Shown one piece after another: positions 40,866 to 54,947 of a stretch of DNA of 64,000 bases. A program made the translations under genes and the position numbers. How positions within the stretch are numbered: the stretch's first letter is position 1; each line of letters starts with the position of its first letter. The notes under the pieces are model-generated. The model was given only the letters and a program-made list of their open reading frames with translations. It made no database searches and had not been told where the DNA came from. Source of the stretch: Ramlibacter alkalitolerans (GTDB lineage Bacteria > Pseudomonadota > Gammaproteobacteria > Burkholderiales > Burkholderiaceae_C); contig NZ_JAEQND010000010.1 of the NCBI RefSeq assembly GCF_016722765.1, positions 1 through 64,000 on the forward strand, written 5' to 3'.

Positions 40866-41064
40866 GTTCACTCTCCGTGTGAACCACAGAAACGGGAATG
40901 CCGGCCAGCAAGCCCAGCGTGACGAATCGCTGCTCGCCGTAGGAGAAGCGGTCGTCCTCGAAAGTGAAGGTCACACCCTCGAAGACGAATGGCGTATCAA
41001 CGAAGTCAAGGCCATGCGCCCGCAGGTTCGCTGCGCGCTTCACCTCCGACCAGGTGAACTCCAT
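40789..41064 (-). CDS. brnT: BrnT-family ribonuclease toxin
   Basis: A 91-residue toxin of the RelE-like BrnT family: FTWSEVKRAANLRAHGLDF near the start, VFEGVTFTFEDDRF, RFVTLGLLAGIPVSVVHTE, and the signature RIISFRKATRREARIYFDQ at the end. BrnT cleaves RNA and stops growth until bound by BrnA. It is the first gene of the pair, in the usual toxin-first order. No ribosome site is visible, and the TATATA box lies only 11 bases upstream, so the message may be nearly leaderless. Complete, with no truncation. Confidence 0.9.
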   Translation of the reverse strand: MEFTWSEVKRAANLRAHGLDFVDTPFVFEGVTFTFEDDRFSYGEQRFVTLGLLAGIPVSVVHTESEHEIRIISFRKATRREARIYFDQVQD

Positions 41065-41072
41065 GCGAAAAG

Positions 41073-41082
41073 TGTATATACA
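41073..41082. promoter_or_regulatory. TGTATATACA palindrome, promoter and likely BrnA operator of brnTA
   Basis: A perfect 10-bp palindrome nine bases before the brnT ATG. It contains TATATA, which can serve as the -10 box read on the minus strand. A repressor bound here would cover the promoter, as expected for a self-controlled toxin-antitoxin pair. Confidence 0.6.
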
Positions 41083-41174
41083 GTACGTAGCGACGTCAAA
41101 CGGGCTACCCCAGCGGTATGAGGGCGAAGTCGGCGGGCAGGCAGCGCATGCGGGGCCTACTTTCGGTGCGCCCC

Positions 41175-42722
41175 CTACAACCCTGCCGGCAGCACCCGAC
41201 GGTACTGCACCGCCTCGGCGACATGCACGACCTCCACGGCGCTCGCACCCGCCAGGTCGGCGATCGTGCGCGCCACCTTCAGCACGCGGTGCGTGGAGCG
41301 CGCGCTCCAGCCCAGGCGGGCGGAGGCGTTGCGCAGGAACTCCGAGGCCTTGTGCGCGAGTCCCGCATGGGCGTCGATCTCGGCGCCCTGCAACGCGTGG
41401 TTCGCCTTGCCCTGCCGCTGCAGCGCGCGCGCCCGCGCCGCCACGCAGCGCGTCTGCACCGGCGCACTCGGCTCGCCGGCGGGCGCCTGCAGCAGTTCGC
41501 CCGCCGCGAGCGCCGGCACCTCCACGTGCAGGTCGATGCGATCGAGCAGCGGCCCGGACAGGCGACCCTGATAGCGGGCGATCTGCTCCGGGCTGCAGCG
41601 GCACGGGCGCGCCGATCCGAGCCAGCCACAGGGGCAGGGATTCATCGCTGCCACCAGCTGGAAGCAGGCGGGGAACTCGCTGCGGCGGGCGGCCCGTGCG
41701 ATCGTGATGCGGCCGGTCTCCAGCGGCTCGCGCAGGGCCTCCAGTGCGGCGCGGGGAAACTCCGGCAGTTCATCGAGGAACAGCACCCCGTGGTGCGCCA
41801 GCGAGATCTCCCCCGGCCGCGGCGGCGAGCCGCCGCCCACCAGGGCCACGGCACTGGCCGAATGGTGCGGCGACTCCGTCGGACGCTGCGACCAGTGCTG
41901 CAAGGCGAAGCGGCCGGCGAGGCTGGCGACCGCCGCACTCTCCAGCGCCTCGGCGACCGTCATCGGCGGCAGCAGGCCCGCGAAGCGCTGCGCCAGCATG
42001 GACTTGCCGGCCCCGGGCGGGCCGACCAGAAGCAGGCTGTGACCCCCGGCCGCCGCGATCTCCAGCGCGCGCCGCGCCCCGGCCTGCCCTTTCACGTCGA
42101 CCAGGTCCGGATAGGAAGCGCAAGCCGCGGGTGCGCTGGCCACCAGCCGCGTCCAGCCATCGGGTTCGTCCGAGAGCGGCGGCGCGTCCGTGCAAGGCGG
42201 CGCCGGCGGCGCGAAGTGCCGGACCACATCGAGCAGGTGGCGTGCCCGGACGACGTGCGCCTCGGGCACCAGCGCCGCTTCCTCCGCGCTGCCCGGTGGC
42301 AGCACGAGCCGCGTCACCACGCCGCCGGCGTGCAGCGCCAGGCTGGTCGCCAGCGCGCCGCGCACCGGCCGCAATTCGCCTGACAGCGAGAGTTCGCCCG
42401 CGAATTCGTAGCCCGCCAGTCGCTGGCCGTCGATCTGCCCGCTGGCGGCCAGCACGCCGATGGCGATCGGCAGGTCGAAGCGGCCGCTGTCCTTCGGCAG
42501 GTCGGCCGGTGCGAGGTTCACGGTGATCCTCTTGTTGTGCGGGAACTCCAGCCCGGAGTTCAGCAGCGCCGAGCGCACGCGCTCCCGCGCCTCCTTCACT
42601 TCGGTATCCGCCAGGCCCACCAGCATGAAATTGGGCAGCCCGTTGGCGAGGTGGACCTCGACCGTCACCGCGGCGGCCTCCAGGCCGACCAGCGCACGGC
42701 TTTGCACGAGACACAGGCTCAC
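41175..42722 (-). CDS. comM: ComM/YifB-family AAA helicase (Mg-chelatase-like)
   Basis: A 515-residue protein with the ComM order: an N-terminal Lon-protease-like fold (SRALVGLEAAAVTVEVHLANGLPNF, VNLAPADLPK), AAA module with Walker A LVGPPGAGKSM and Walker B VLFLDELPEF, the cysteine-rich MNPCPCGWLG insert, and a C-terminal helical domain. ComM is a hexameric branch-migration helicase that helps integrate DNA taken up by transformation. Length matches the family. Its own promoter lies in 42723-42946, shared with the divergent TorF-glnK-amtB operon. Confidence 0.93.
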   Translation of the reverse strand: MSLCLVQSRALVGLEAAAVTVEVHLANGLPNFMLVGLADTEVKEARERVRSALLNSGLEFPHNKRITVNLAPADLPKDSGRFDLPIAIGVLAASGQIDGQRLAGYEFAGELSLSGELRPVRGALATSLALHAGGVVTRLVLPPGSAEEAALVPEAHVVRARHLLDVVRHFAPPAPPCTDAPPLSDEPDGWTRLVASAPAACASYPDLVDVKGQAGARRALEIAAAGGHSLLLVGPPGAGKSMLAQRFAGLLPPMTVAEALESAAVASLAGRFALQHWSQRPTESPHHSASAVALVGGGSPPRPGEISLAHHGVLFLDELPEFPRAALEALREPLETGRITIARAARRSEFPACFQLVAAMNPCPCGWLGSARPCRCSPEQIARYQGRLSGPLLDRIDLHVEVPALAAGELLQAPAGEPSAPVQTRCVAARARALQRQGKANHALQGAEIDAHAGLAHKASEFLRNASARLGWSARSTHRVLKVARTIADLAGASAVEVVHVAEAVQYRRVLPAGL

Positions 42723-42781
42723 GTCAGGGCTCCTCCCTATTCAGGTGCATGTCAGGGGCTGGTGCGCGCGCCGGCGCCGCG

Positions 42782-42800
42782 TCGCACCGCGCTGGTGCGA
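42782..42800. promoter_or_regulatory. NtrC-type enhancer site
   Basis: The inverted repeat GCACC-GCGCT-GGTGC (42784-42798) matches the NtrC consensus GCACC-N5-GGTGC exactly, with an extra TC/GA pair outside. It lies about 85-100 bases upstream of the -24 element at 42883, the usual distance for an enhancer that loops to sigma-54 polymerase. Confidence 0.72.
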
Positions 42801-42881
42801 TGGCGCAAGGCCGATCGCCCTGCCATGGGTAACGGACTGCACCTGCGGCGCGATGACGCACCGTTTCATCCCTCCGGGCGA

Positions 42882-42897
42882 TGGCATGCGTCCTGCT
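42882..42897 (+). promoter_or_regulatory. Sigma-54 (-24/-12) promoter of the TorF-glnK-amtB operon
   Basis: TGGCATGCGTCCTGCT has the invariant GG (42883-42884) and GC (42895-42896) ten bases apart, and resembles the consensus TGGCAC-N5-TTGC. Transcription would begin near 42908, 39 bases before the TorF ATG. With the upstream NtrC site this predicts induction under nitrogen limitation. Confidence 0.7.
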
Positions 42898-42946
42898 AAA
42901 GACCCCCTGAAAGAAACCAACTCAACGAACGAACGGAGAAGGATCC

Positions 42947-44054
<1,108 letters not shown>

Positions 44055-44084
44055 ACATTCCACCTTCACACAGAGAGCACCGAC

Positions 44085-45500
44085 ATGAGGAAACTTCTTG
44101 CCTCCCTGGCCCTGGGCCTCGGACTCCTGGCCGGCGGCGTTGCCGTCGCCCAGACGCCCGCCGCTCCGGCGACCGAAGCCCCCGCCGCTGCCGCCACCAC
44201 GGCCGCGCCTGGTGCGGCGGCACCGGCTGCCCCTGCCGCCGCTGCTGCCGCCCCTGCGGCAGCGACGCCCGCACCCAAGGTCGACTCCGGCGACACCGCC
44301 TGGATGCTGACCTCCACGATGCTGGTGATCCTGATGACGATCCCCGGCCTGGCCCTGTTCTACGGCGGCCTGACGCGCTCGAAGAACATGCTGTCCGTGC
44401 TGATGCAGGTTTTCGTCGTGTTCTCCCTCATCAGCTTGCTGTGGGCGATCTACGGCTACAGCCTGGCGTTCGCGGGCGAGGGCAACTTCTTCGGCTCGCT
44501 GCAAAAGGTGTTCCTCTTCGGCGTGACGATGGAAACCTTCGGCGCGCTCACCACGATCCCCGAGTACGTGTTCGTCTCCTTCCAGGGAACGTTCGCGGCC
44601 ATCACGGCGGCCCTGATCGTGGGCGCCTTCGCCGAGCGCATCAAGTTCTCCGCCGTGCTGCTGTTCTCGGCGCTCTGGTTCACCTTCTCCTATGTGCCGA
44701 TGGCGCACATCGTGTGGGGCGGCGGCCTGCTGGCCAAGGACGGCGCGCTGGACTTCGCCGGCGGCACCGTGGTGCACATCAACGCCGGCGTGGCCGGCCT
44801 GGTGGGCGCCTATGTCCTCGGCAAGCGCGTCGGCTTCGGCAAGGAGGCCTTCACGCCGCACTCCCTGACGCTGACCATGGTGGGCGCCTCGCTGCTGTGG
44901 GTGGGCTGGTTCGGCTTCAACGCCGGTTCCGCCGGTGCCGCCAACGCCTCTGCGGGCCTCGCCTTCATCAACACGGTGCTGGCGACCGCCGCCGCGACGC
45001 TGTCGTGGATCACCGGTGAAGCGCTGGCCAAAGGCAAGGCTTCCATGCTGGGCGCCGCCTCGGGTGCCGTCGCCGGCCTGGTCGCCGTCACCCCGGCCGC
45101 GGGCTTCGTCGGCCCGATGGGCTCCATCGTGCTGGGCCTGATCGCCGGCCTGGTGTGCCTGTGGGGCGTCAGCGGCCTCAAGCGCATGCTGGGTGCCGAC
45201 GACGCGTTCGACGTGTTCGGCGTGCACGGCGTGGGCGGCATCGTCGGCGCGCTGCTGACCGGCGTGTTCGCGGCCCAGAGCCTGGGCGGCACCGGCGGCG
45301 CCACGCCCGACACCTTCACCATCGCCGGCCAGGTGTGGGTCCAGTTCAAGAGCGTGCTGCTCACGGTGGTCTGGTCCGCCGTCGTGGCCTTCGTCTCCTA
45401 CAAGATCGCCGATCTGCTCGTCGGCCTGCGGGTCAGCGAGGAAGAGGAACGCGAGGGCCTGGACATCAGCAGCCACGGCGAAACCGCCTACAACCGCTGA
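44085..45500 (+). CDS. amtB: Ammonium transporter
   Basis: A 471-residue Amt protein. A cleavable signal (MRKLLASLALGLGLLAGGVAVAQ) is followed by an unusual Ala/Pro linker (residues 24-65) before the 11 membrane helices. Amt motifs are present: MLTSTMLVILMTIPGLALFYGGL with the external site, the pore histidines (VVHINAGVAG, DVFGVHGVGG), and a C-terminal GlnK-binding tail. It imports ammonium and is gated by GlnK. Terminator follows at 45531. Complete. Confidence 0.95.
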   Translation: MRKLLASLALGLGLLAGGVAVAQTPAAPATEAPAAAATTAAPGAAAPAAPAAAAAAPAAATPAPKVDSGDTAWMLTSTMLVILMTIPGLALFYGGLTRSKNMLSVLMQVFVVFSLISLLWAIYGYSLAFAGEGNFFGSLQKVFLFGVTMETFGALTTIPEYVFVSFQGTFAAITAALIVGAFAERIKFSAVLLFSALWFTFSYVPMAHIVWGGGLLAKDGALDFAGGTVVHINAGVAGLVGAYVLGKRVGFGKEAFTPHSLTLTMVGASLLWVGWFGFNAGSAGAANASAGLAFINTVLATAAATLSWITGEALAKGKASMLGAASGAVAGLVAVTPAAGFVGPMGSIVLGLIAGLVCLWGVSGLKRMLGADDAFDVFGVHGVGGIVGALLTGVFAAQSLGGTGGATPDTFTIAGQVWVQFKSVLLTVVWSAVVAFVSYKIADLLVGLRVSEEEEREGLDISSHGETAYNR

Positions 45501-45530
45501 TCCGGCCCGGCAAAGAGTCTCCTTTGGATG

Positions 45531-45559
45531 TTCGGCCCGCTTCGGCGGGCCGTTTTTTT
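45531..45559 (+). terminator. Rho-independent terminator after amtB
   Basis: CGGCCCGC-TTCG-GCGGGCCG followed by seven T, 31 bases after the amtB stop. The UUCG tetraloop makes it very stable. Confidence 0.93.
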
Positions 45560-45608
45560 CGCGCGCCTCGCCCGCACGGGCACAATGGGCCGAAAAGGAG
45601 ACAGGCCC

Positions 45609-46463
45609 ATGATCGAACTGCGTGCCGGACGGCTGCGATGCGAACTCAAGCCCGAACTCGGCGGCTGCATTGCCGGCCTCTGGCTGGACGATCAACCGGT
45701 CCTGCGCTCCACGCCGGCCGCGCAGCTCGCGGCGGCGCGGCTGGCGGGGTGCTATCCGCTGGTGCCCTTCTCCAACCGCATCGGCCACGCCAGCCTGGTA
45801 TGGCAGGGCACGCAGCACCCTCTGGTGCGCAACAACGGCGACGAGCCGCACGCGATCCACGGCGTCGGCTGGCAGCGGCCCTGGAACGTGCTCGACCGCG
45901 ACGCGACGTCGGCCATGCTCTCGTACGCGCATGGCGCCGATTCGTCCTGGCCCTTCGCCTTCGACTGCTCGCACACGGTCCGGCTCACCGCCACGGCGCT
46001 GGAGATGACGCTGGCCCTCACCAACCAGTCGGACCAGCCGGCGCCGGCCGGCCTCGGCTGGCACCCGTATTTCGTCAAGCGGCCGCACAGCCATCTCAGC
46101 TTCGAGGCCCGCGGGCGGTGGGAAATGGGCGCCGACAAGCTGCCCACGGAACGGCGCGACAGCGGCGGCCTCGACGTGGACTGCGCCGCGCTGGAAGTCG
46201 ACCACTGCTACGACGGCTGGAACGGCGTCGCCCACCTGCGCGACGAGCGCCTGCACGCGATCGTCCGCTCCGGCCTCACGCGGCTGGTGGTCTTCACCAA
46301 CCCCGCCCGGGAGGGCATCGCGCTGGAGCCGGTGAGCCACGCCAACAACGCGGTGCACCTCTACGCCCGCGGCGCCGCGGCGGAGGAGCTCGGGCTGCGC
46401 GTGCTGCAGCCCGGCGAGACCATGATCGCGGAGATGTCCATCGAGGCGGAGCCGGCTGCATGA
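45609..46463 (+). CDS. Aldose 1-epimerase family protein
   Basis: A 284-residue galactose-mutarotase-like protein: GCYPLVPFSNRIGHAS near residue 50, the substrate His in DEPHAIHGVGWQRPW, and GLGWHPYFVKRP further on, with a late acidic residue in the barrel. These proteins equilibrate sugar anomers or bind hexose-6-phosphates. AAGGAGA stands nine bases before the ATG. It is translationally coupled (ATGA) to the gluconolactonase-like gene, so both likely serve sugar oxidation. Confidence 0.87.
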   Translation: MIELRAGRLRCELKPELGGCIAGLWLDDQPVLRSTPAAQLAAARLAGCYPLVPFSNRIGHASLVWQGTQHPLVRNNGDEPHAIHGVGWQRPWNVLDRDATSAMLSYAHGADSSWPFAFDCSHTVRLTATALEMTLALTNQSDQPAPAGLGWHPYFVKRPHSHLSFEARGRWEMGADKLPTERRDSGGLDVDCAALEVDHCYDGWNGVAHLRDERLHAIVRSGLTRLVVFTNPAREGIALEPVSHANNAVHLYARGAAAEELGLRVLQPGETMIAEMSIEAEPAA

Positions 46464-47383
46464 AGTGGCAGGTGGCGGTGCCCGAGCCGGACGCGCTCGG
46501 CGAGTCGCCGTTCTGGCATCCCGCGGAAAACCGGCTCTACTGGGTCGACATCGAAGGCCGGCGGGTGCGGCGCTGGGATCTGGCCAGCGGCGCGCGCGAG
46601 CAGTGGGAGCTGCCGCAGGAGGCGGGCTGCATCGCGCCGGCGGCGCACGGCGGGCTGGTGCTGGGGATGCGCGACGGCATCTACCGCGCGCGCAGCTGGG
46701 GCGGCATCCTGGAGCCGCTGGTGCGCTTCAGCCATGGCGCGCATTCGCGCTTCAACGACGGCAAGGCCGATCCGCTCGGTCGCTTCTGGGCCGGCACCTA
46801 CTACGAGCCCAAGGACGCACGCAAGGCCGACCTGTTCTGCATCGATTGCCGGCCCGAGAACGGCAACGACGGCAAGGCCCTGGTGCAGCTGAAGGTCACC
46901 AACACGATGAACTCCAACGGCCTCGCCTGGTCGCCCGACCAGCGCACGCTGTACTGGGCGGACACCGCGGACCACACGGTGCATGCGTGGGACTGGGGCG
47001 CGCGCGGCAACGCGATGCGGCACCACCGCGTGTTCCACCGCTTCGACCGCAAGCCGGCCGGCTGGCAGCCCGGGCAGCCCGGCTACGGTGGCCGCCCCGA
47101 TGGCGCGGCGGTGGACGAGCAAGGCCACTACTGGATCGCGATGTTCGAGGGCGGCCGCCTGCTGCGGCTGTCGCCCGCCGGCGCCGTGGTGGCGGAATGC
47201 GAACTGCCGGCGCGCTGCCCCACCATGCCCTGCTTCGGTGGCCCGGACCGCCGCACGCTGTACGTCACCACGGCGCGTCATGGCCGGCCCGCCGCGGAAC
47301 TGGCCGCCTTCCCGCATTCGGGCTGCGTCTTTTCCACGACCGTGGACGTGCCCGGGCTGCCCGTCAACTTCTTCGTCGACTGA
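46460..47383 (+). CDS. SMP-30/gluconolactonase family protein
   Basis: A 307-residue six-bladed propeller enzyme: metal Glu near the start (LGESPFWHPAENRLYWVDIEG), substrate Arg/Asn (HSRFNDGKADPLGRFWAGT), metal Asn (MNSNGLAWSPD) and metal Asp (GGRPDGAAVDEQG). All ligands for Ca/Zn are present. It opens sugar lactones to acids in the cytoplasm. The ATG overlaps the epimerase stop. The two genes together point to a non-phosphorylating sugar oxidation route, but the sugar dehydrogenase is not here. Confidence 0.92.
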   Translation: MKWQVAVPEPDALGESPFWHPAENRLYWVDIEGRRVRRWDLASGAREQWELPQEAGCIAPAAHGGLVLGMRDGIYRARSWGGILEPLVRFSHGAHSRFNDGKADPLGRFWAGTYYEPKDARKADLFCIDCRPENGNDGKALVQLKVTNTMNSNGLAWSPDQRTLYWADTADHTVHAWDWGARGNAMRHHRVFHRFDRKPAGWQPGQPGYGGRPDGAAVDEQGHYWIAMFEGGRLLRLSPAGAVVAECELPARCPTMPCFGGPDRRTLYVTTARHGRPAAELAAFPHSGCVFSTTVDVPGLPVNFFVD

Positions 47384-47426
47384 TGCTGCGCAAGCGACCC
47401 GCGCCGTGGCCGTAACATTGCGCGCC

Positions 47427-48512
47427 ATGGATCCCGCCCTCGCCGAACTTGCCGACCGCATCCGCGCCGCCGCGGCCCAGGGCACGCCCCTGCGCATCCA
47501 TGGCGGCGGCACCAAGGACTTCTACGGCGAACGGCTGGAAGGCGAGCTGCTGGACACGCGCGGGCTGCAAGGCATCGTGAGCTACGAGCCGAGCGAGCTG
47601 GTGGTGACGGTGCGGGCCGGCACGCCGCTGGCCGAACTGGAACAGGTGCTGGCCGAAAGCGGGCAGTGCCTGCCCTTCGAGCCGCCGCATTTCGCGCCGG
47701 GCGCCACGGTCGGGGGCATGGTCGCCGCCGGGCTCTCCGGTCCCGCGCGGGCCAGCGTCGGTGCCGTGCGCGACTACATCCTGGGCCTCGTGCTCCTCAA
47801 CGGGCGCGCCGAGGAACTCGTGTTCGGCGGCCAGGTGATGAAGAACGTGGCCGGCTACGACGTCTCGCGCCTCATGGCCGGGGCGCTGGGCACGCTGGGC
47901 CTGATTGCCGAAGTGAGCCTGAAGGTACTGCCGGTGCCGCCGGCCGAGGCCACGCTGCGCTTTCGCATCCCGCAGGCGGAGGCGCTCGAGCGCCTGAACG
48001 CCTGGGGCGGCCAGCCGCTGCCGCTCAATGCGAGCTGCTGGGAGCCGAGCAACGGCGGCGCCCTCTACCTGCGCCTGCGCGGCGCCGTGGCGGCCGTCGA
48101 AGCGGCCTGCCGCAGCCTCGGCGGGGACCAGCTGGACACGGCCGGCGCCGCCGCGGAATGGAACGCCTGCCGCGACCACGGCATGATCTGGTTCACCGAA
48201 GGCGGGGAGCGCGACCTGTGGCGCCTGTCGGTGCCGCAGACCGCCCGGGTGCTGCAACTTCCAGAAGCGCCCCTCGTCGAATGGCATGGCGCCCAGCGCT
48301 GGGTGCGGGCGCAGCCGGCCGACGGCCACCACGTGCGGCAGGCGGCGCTGGCCGCGGGCGGCCACGCCACGCTGTTCCGCAGCGCGCGCGCCGACGCGCA
48401 CGACCGCATGACCCACCTGGCGCCGCCCCTGGCCGCCATCCACGAGCAACTCAAACTGCAGTTCGATCCGTACCGCGTCTTCAACCGCGGCCGGCTCTAC
48501 CCCCATCTCTGA
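47427..48512 (+). CDS. glcE: Glycolate oxidase FAD-binding subunit
   Basis: A 361-residue FAD-binding protein of the PCMH type: LRIHGGGTKDFYG at 21-33, VTVRAGTPLAELE, the FAD loop FAPGATVGGMVAAGLSGPARASVG and FGGQVMKNVAGYDVSRLMAGALGTLG. It matches GlcE, which works with GlcD and GlcF to oxidise glycolate to glyoxylate at the membrane. The stop overlaps the glcF ATG by one base. The glcD gene, normally just upstream, is absent; the gene here is instead a gluconolactonase 43 bases before. Confidence 0.93.
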   Translation: MDPALAELADRIRAAAAQGTPLRIHGGGTKDFYGERLEGELLDTRGLQGIVSYEPSELVVTVRAGTPLAELEQVLAESGQCLPFEPPHFAPGATVGGMVAAGLSGPARASVGAVRDYILGLVLLNGRAEELVFGGQVMKNVAGYDVSRLMAGALGTLGLIAEVSLKVLPVPPAEATLRFRIPQAEALERLNAWGGQPLPLNASCWEPSNGGALYLRLRGAVAAVEAACRSLGGDQLDTAGAAAEWNACRDHGMIWFTEGGERDLWRLSVPQTARVLQLPEAPLVEWHGAQRWVRAQPADGHHVRQAALAAGGHATLFRSARADAHDRMTHLAPPLAAIHEQLKLQFDPYRVFNRGRLYPHL

Positions 48513-49765
48513 TGCAGACCCATCTCTCCCCGGAGTTCCAGGGCACGCCGGAGGGCGCCGAGGCCGAAGCCATCCTGCGCAAGTGCGTGCACTGCGGCTT
48601 CTGCACCGCCACCTGCCCCACCTACCAGATCCTCGGCGACGAGCTCGATGGTCCGCGCGGGCGCATCTACCTGATGAAGCAGGTGCTCGAAGGCGTGGAA
48701 CCCACGCGCAAGACGCAACTGCACCTCGATCGCTGCCTGACCTGCCGCAACTGCGAGACCACCTGCCCCAGCGGCGTCGACTACGGCCGGCTGGTGGACA
48801 TCGGCCGCGGCATCGTCGAACGCAAGGTCCCGCGCGGCGCGCCATCCCGCGCGCTGCGCTGGGCCCTGAAGGAGGGCCTGACCTCGAGCGGCTTCGCCCC
48901 GGCAATGCGGGCCGGCCAGGCCGTGCGCGGCGCGCTGCCCGAAGTGCTGCGCGACAAGGTGCCGCCGCGCCGCGCCGCCGGCGGCTGGCCCACGCGCACG
49001 CATGCGCGCAAGGTGCTGATGCTGGCCGGTTGCGTGCAGCCGGCGATGATGCCCAACATCAACACCGCGACAGCACGCGTGCTGGATGCCGCCGGCATCC
49101 AGGTCGTGATCGCGCCCGAAGCGGGCTGCTGCGGCGCCCTGAAGTTCCACCTGAACGACCACGACGGCGGGCGCGCCCAGATGCGCCGCAACATCGATGC
49201 CTGGTGGCCTTCCGTGGAGCGGGGCGAGGTCGAGGCGATCGTCATGAACGCGTCGGGCTGCGGCGTGACGGTGCGCGAGTACGGCCACTACCTGCAGCAC
49301 GACGCCGGCTATGCGGACAAGGCCAGGCGCATCGGCGAGCTCACGCGCGATCTCAGCGAGCTGCTGCCGGAGATGGTGCCGCTGCTGCAGGACAAGGTGC
49401 GGCCGCGGCCGGGCGTCTTCGCCTACCACGCGCCCTGCACCCTGCAGCACGGCCAGAAGCTCAGGGGCGGGGTCGAGCAGGGCATGGCGGCGCTCGGCTT
49501 CGAGCTGCGCGTGGCGATCAACGAATCGCACCTGTGCTGCGGCTCGGCCGGCACCTATTCGCTGCTGCATCCGGAGATCTCGCACACCCTGCGCGATCGC
49601 AAGCTGGGGCACCTGGGCGCGCTGCAGCCGCAGGCCATCCTCTCCGCCAACATCGGCTGCATCACGCACCTGCAAAGCGGCACGGAGCTGCCCGTGCGGC
49701 ACTGGGTGGAAGTGCTGGACGAGGCGCTGGCAGCTTCTCAGACCCAGTCGCGTTCGGCCAGGTAG
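48512..49765 (+). CDS. glcF: Glycolate oxidase iron-sulfur subunit
   Basis: A 417-residue protein with two 4Fe-4S motifs (CVHCGFCTATCP at 25-36 and CLTCRNCETTCP at about 76-87) and two CCG domains (APEAGCCGALKFH, ESHLCCGSAGTY) typical of GlcF and related lactate oxidases. It takes electrons from the GlcDE flavins to the quinone pool. Coupled to glcE by a one-base overlap. The 3' end overlaps by 28 bases the convergent secreted-protein gene. Confidence 0.94.
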   Translation: MQTHLSPEFQGTPEGAEAEAILRKCVHCGFCTATCPTYQILGDELDGPRGRIYLMKQVLEGVEPTRKTQLHLDRCLTCRNCETTCPSGVDYGRLVDIGRGIVERKVPRGAPSRALRWALKEGLTSSGFAPAMRAGQAVRGALPEVLRDKVPPRRAAGGWPTRTHARKVLMLAGCVQPAMMPNINTATARVLDAAGIQVVIAPEAGCCGALKFHLNDHDGGRAQMRRNIDAWWPSVERGEVEAIVMNASGCGVTVREYGHYLQHDAGYADKARRIGELTRDLSELLPEMVPLLQDKVRPRPGVFAYHAPCTLQHGQKLRGGVEQGMAALGFELRVAINESHLCCGSAGTYSLLHPEISHTLRDRKLGHLGALQPQAILSANIGCITHLQSGTELPVRHWVEVLDEALAASQTQSRSAR

Positions 49766-50523
49766 CGCAAGGCCCTCTCGCGGGCGCGCCGCACGACGGC
49801 CGCCGGGTCGCGGCCGGACAGCTGCGGCATCGCCGCGTCGGCGATCATGCGGGCCGTTTCCCGCACCCGTGCGAAGTCGCCCGGCACGCGGATGCCTTCG
49901 CGGGCCGCCGCAGCCTGCACCTGCAGGCACCAGGCGGCGGCCTGCTCGGCCGTCCTGGCATCGGCGCGCAACAGGTCCGGCGGACCTTGCGAACCCGCCT
50001 CGCCTGCATCCAGCGCGGCGAGCAGCCGGCGCGACAGCGCGCGCGCCGTGCCAGCGAGCTTCGCGCATTCGATGTGCCGCGCCTGCTGCTGCTGGGCCAG
50101 CCACTTGCGGAAACTCTCCTCCACCAGGGCCTGCCGGGTGCGCGCTGCGCTGGTCTCCAGCCAGGTGACCAGGGTGGCGCACTCGGTGCGCTTGCCGGCG
50201 GTGTCCTGCCGTTGCAGGCGTTCGCCGAAGCGGCGCGCGAGCGTGCCGGCCAGGCGCTCCATGCCCTGCGGACCGACGCGCCGCTCGGCGGCCGCGCGGC
50301 CGGCGGCCAGGTTGGCGCGGTGGCTGTCGTTCAGGCGTGCGAGGCCGGCGTCGATGGCGTCGCCGAGCGCCGGGTCGACCTCGGCGCAGGGGCCGCGCAC
50401 CTGCTGCGCGAGCAGGGCGCCGTGGAACAGCGGCCGCAAGGCGTCGTCCACGAACTCCTGCGCGTGGCAGGGCCAGAACCACACGGGCAGCGTGGCGAGG
50501 ACGATCCAGCGGAAGCGGGGCAT
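49738..50523 (-). CDS. Unknown secreted protein, 261 residues
   Basis: Signal peptide MPRFRWIVLATLPVWFWPCHAQ, then a helical, cysteine-containing protein (GPCAEVDPAL, RTECATLVTWLE, RHIECAKLAG, AAWCLQVQAA) whose four spaced cysteines could form disulfides in the periplasm. ATG 50523 puts the signal at the N-terminus; an ATG at 50562 would bury it. Its end overlaps glcF on the other strand. No family recognised. The 173 bases to the hybrid kinase gene hold divergent promoters I could not resolve. Confidence 0.7.
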   Translation of the reverse strand: MPRFRWIVLATLPVWFWPCHAQEFVDDALRPLFHGALLAQQVRGPCAEVDPALGDAIDAGLARLNDSHRANLAAGRAAAERRVGPQGMERLAGTLARRFGERLQRQDTAGKRTECATLVTWLETSAARTRQALVEESFRKWLAQQQQARHIECAKLAGTARALSRRLLAALDAGEAGSQGPPDLLRADARTAEQAAAWCLQVQAAAAREGIRVPGDFARVRETARMIADAAMPQLSGRDPAAVVRRARERALRYLAERDWV

Positions 50524-50696
50524 CGAACCATTGTGCGCTGGCGTCGGCGCGCGCGGGCGCATTGCGGCGCACGTTTCGCCGCGGGCAGGGAAAGTTCCCG
50601 CACCGCATCAATGCCGAGCTGATCGCGGCGGCATCGCCCCAGCAAACGGCATCGGTGGTGTACAACACGCAGTCCACCCAAGCACCGCCCCGACCC

Positions 50697-54941
<4,245 letters not shown>

Positions 54942-54947
54942 ACGCGC

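Noticed and set aside
40869..40871. GTG start for brnA at 40871
   Set aside because: It lies directly against the ribosome site GGAG, leaving no spacing. The ATG at 40865 has proper spacing.
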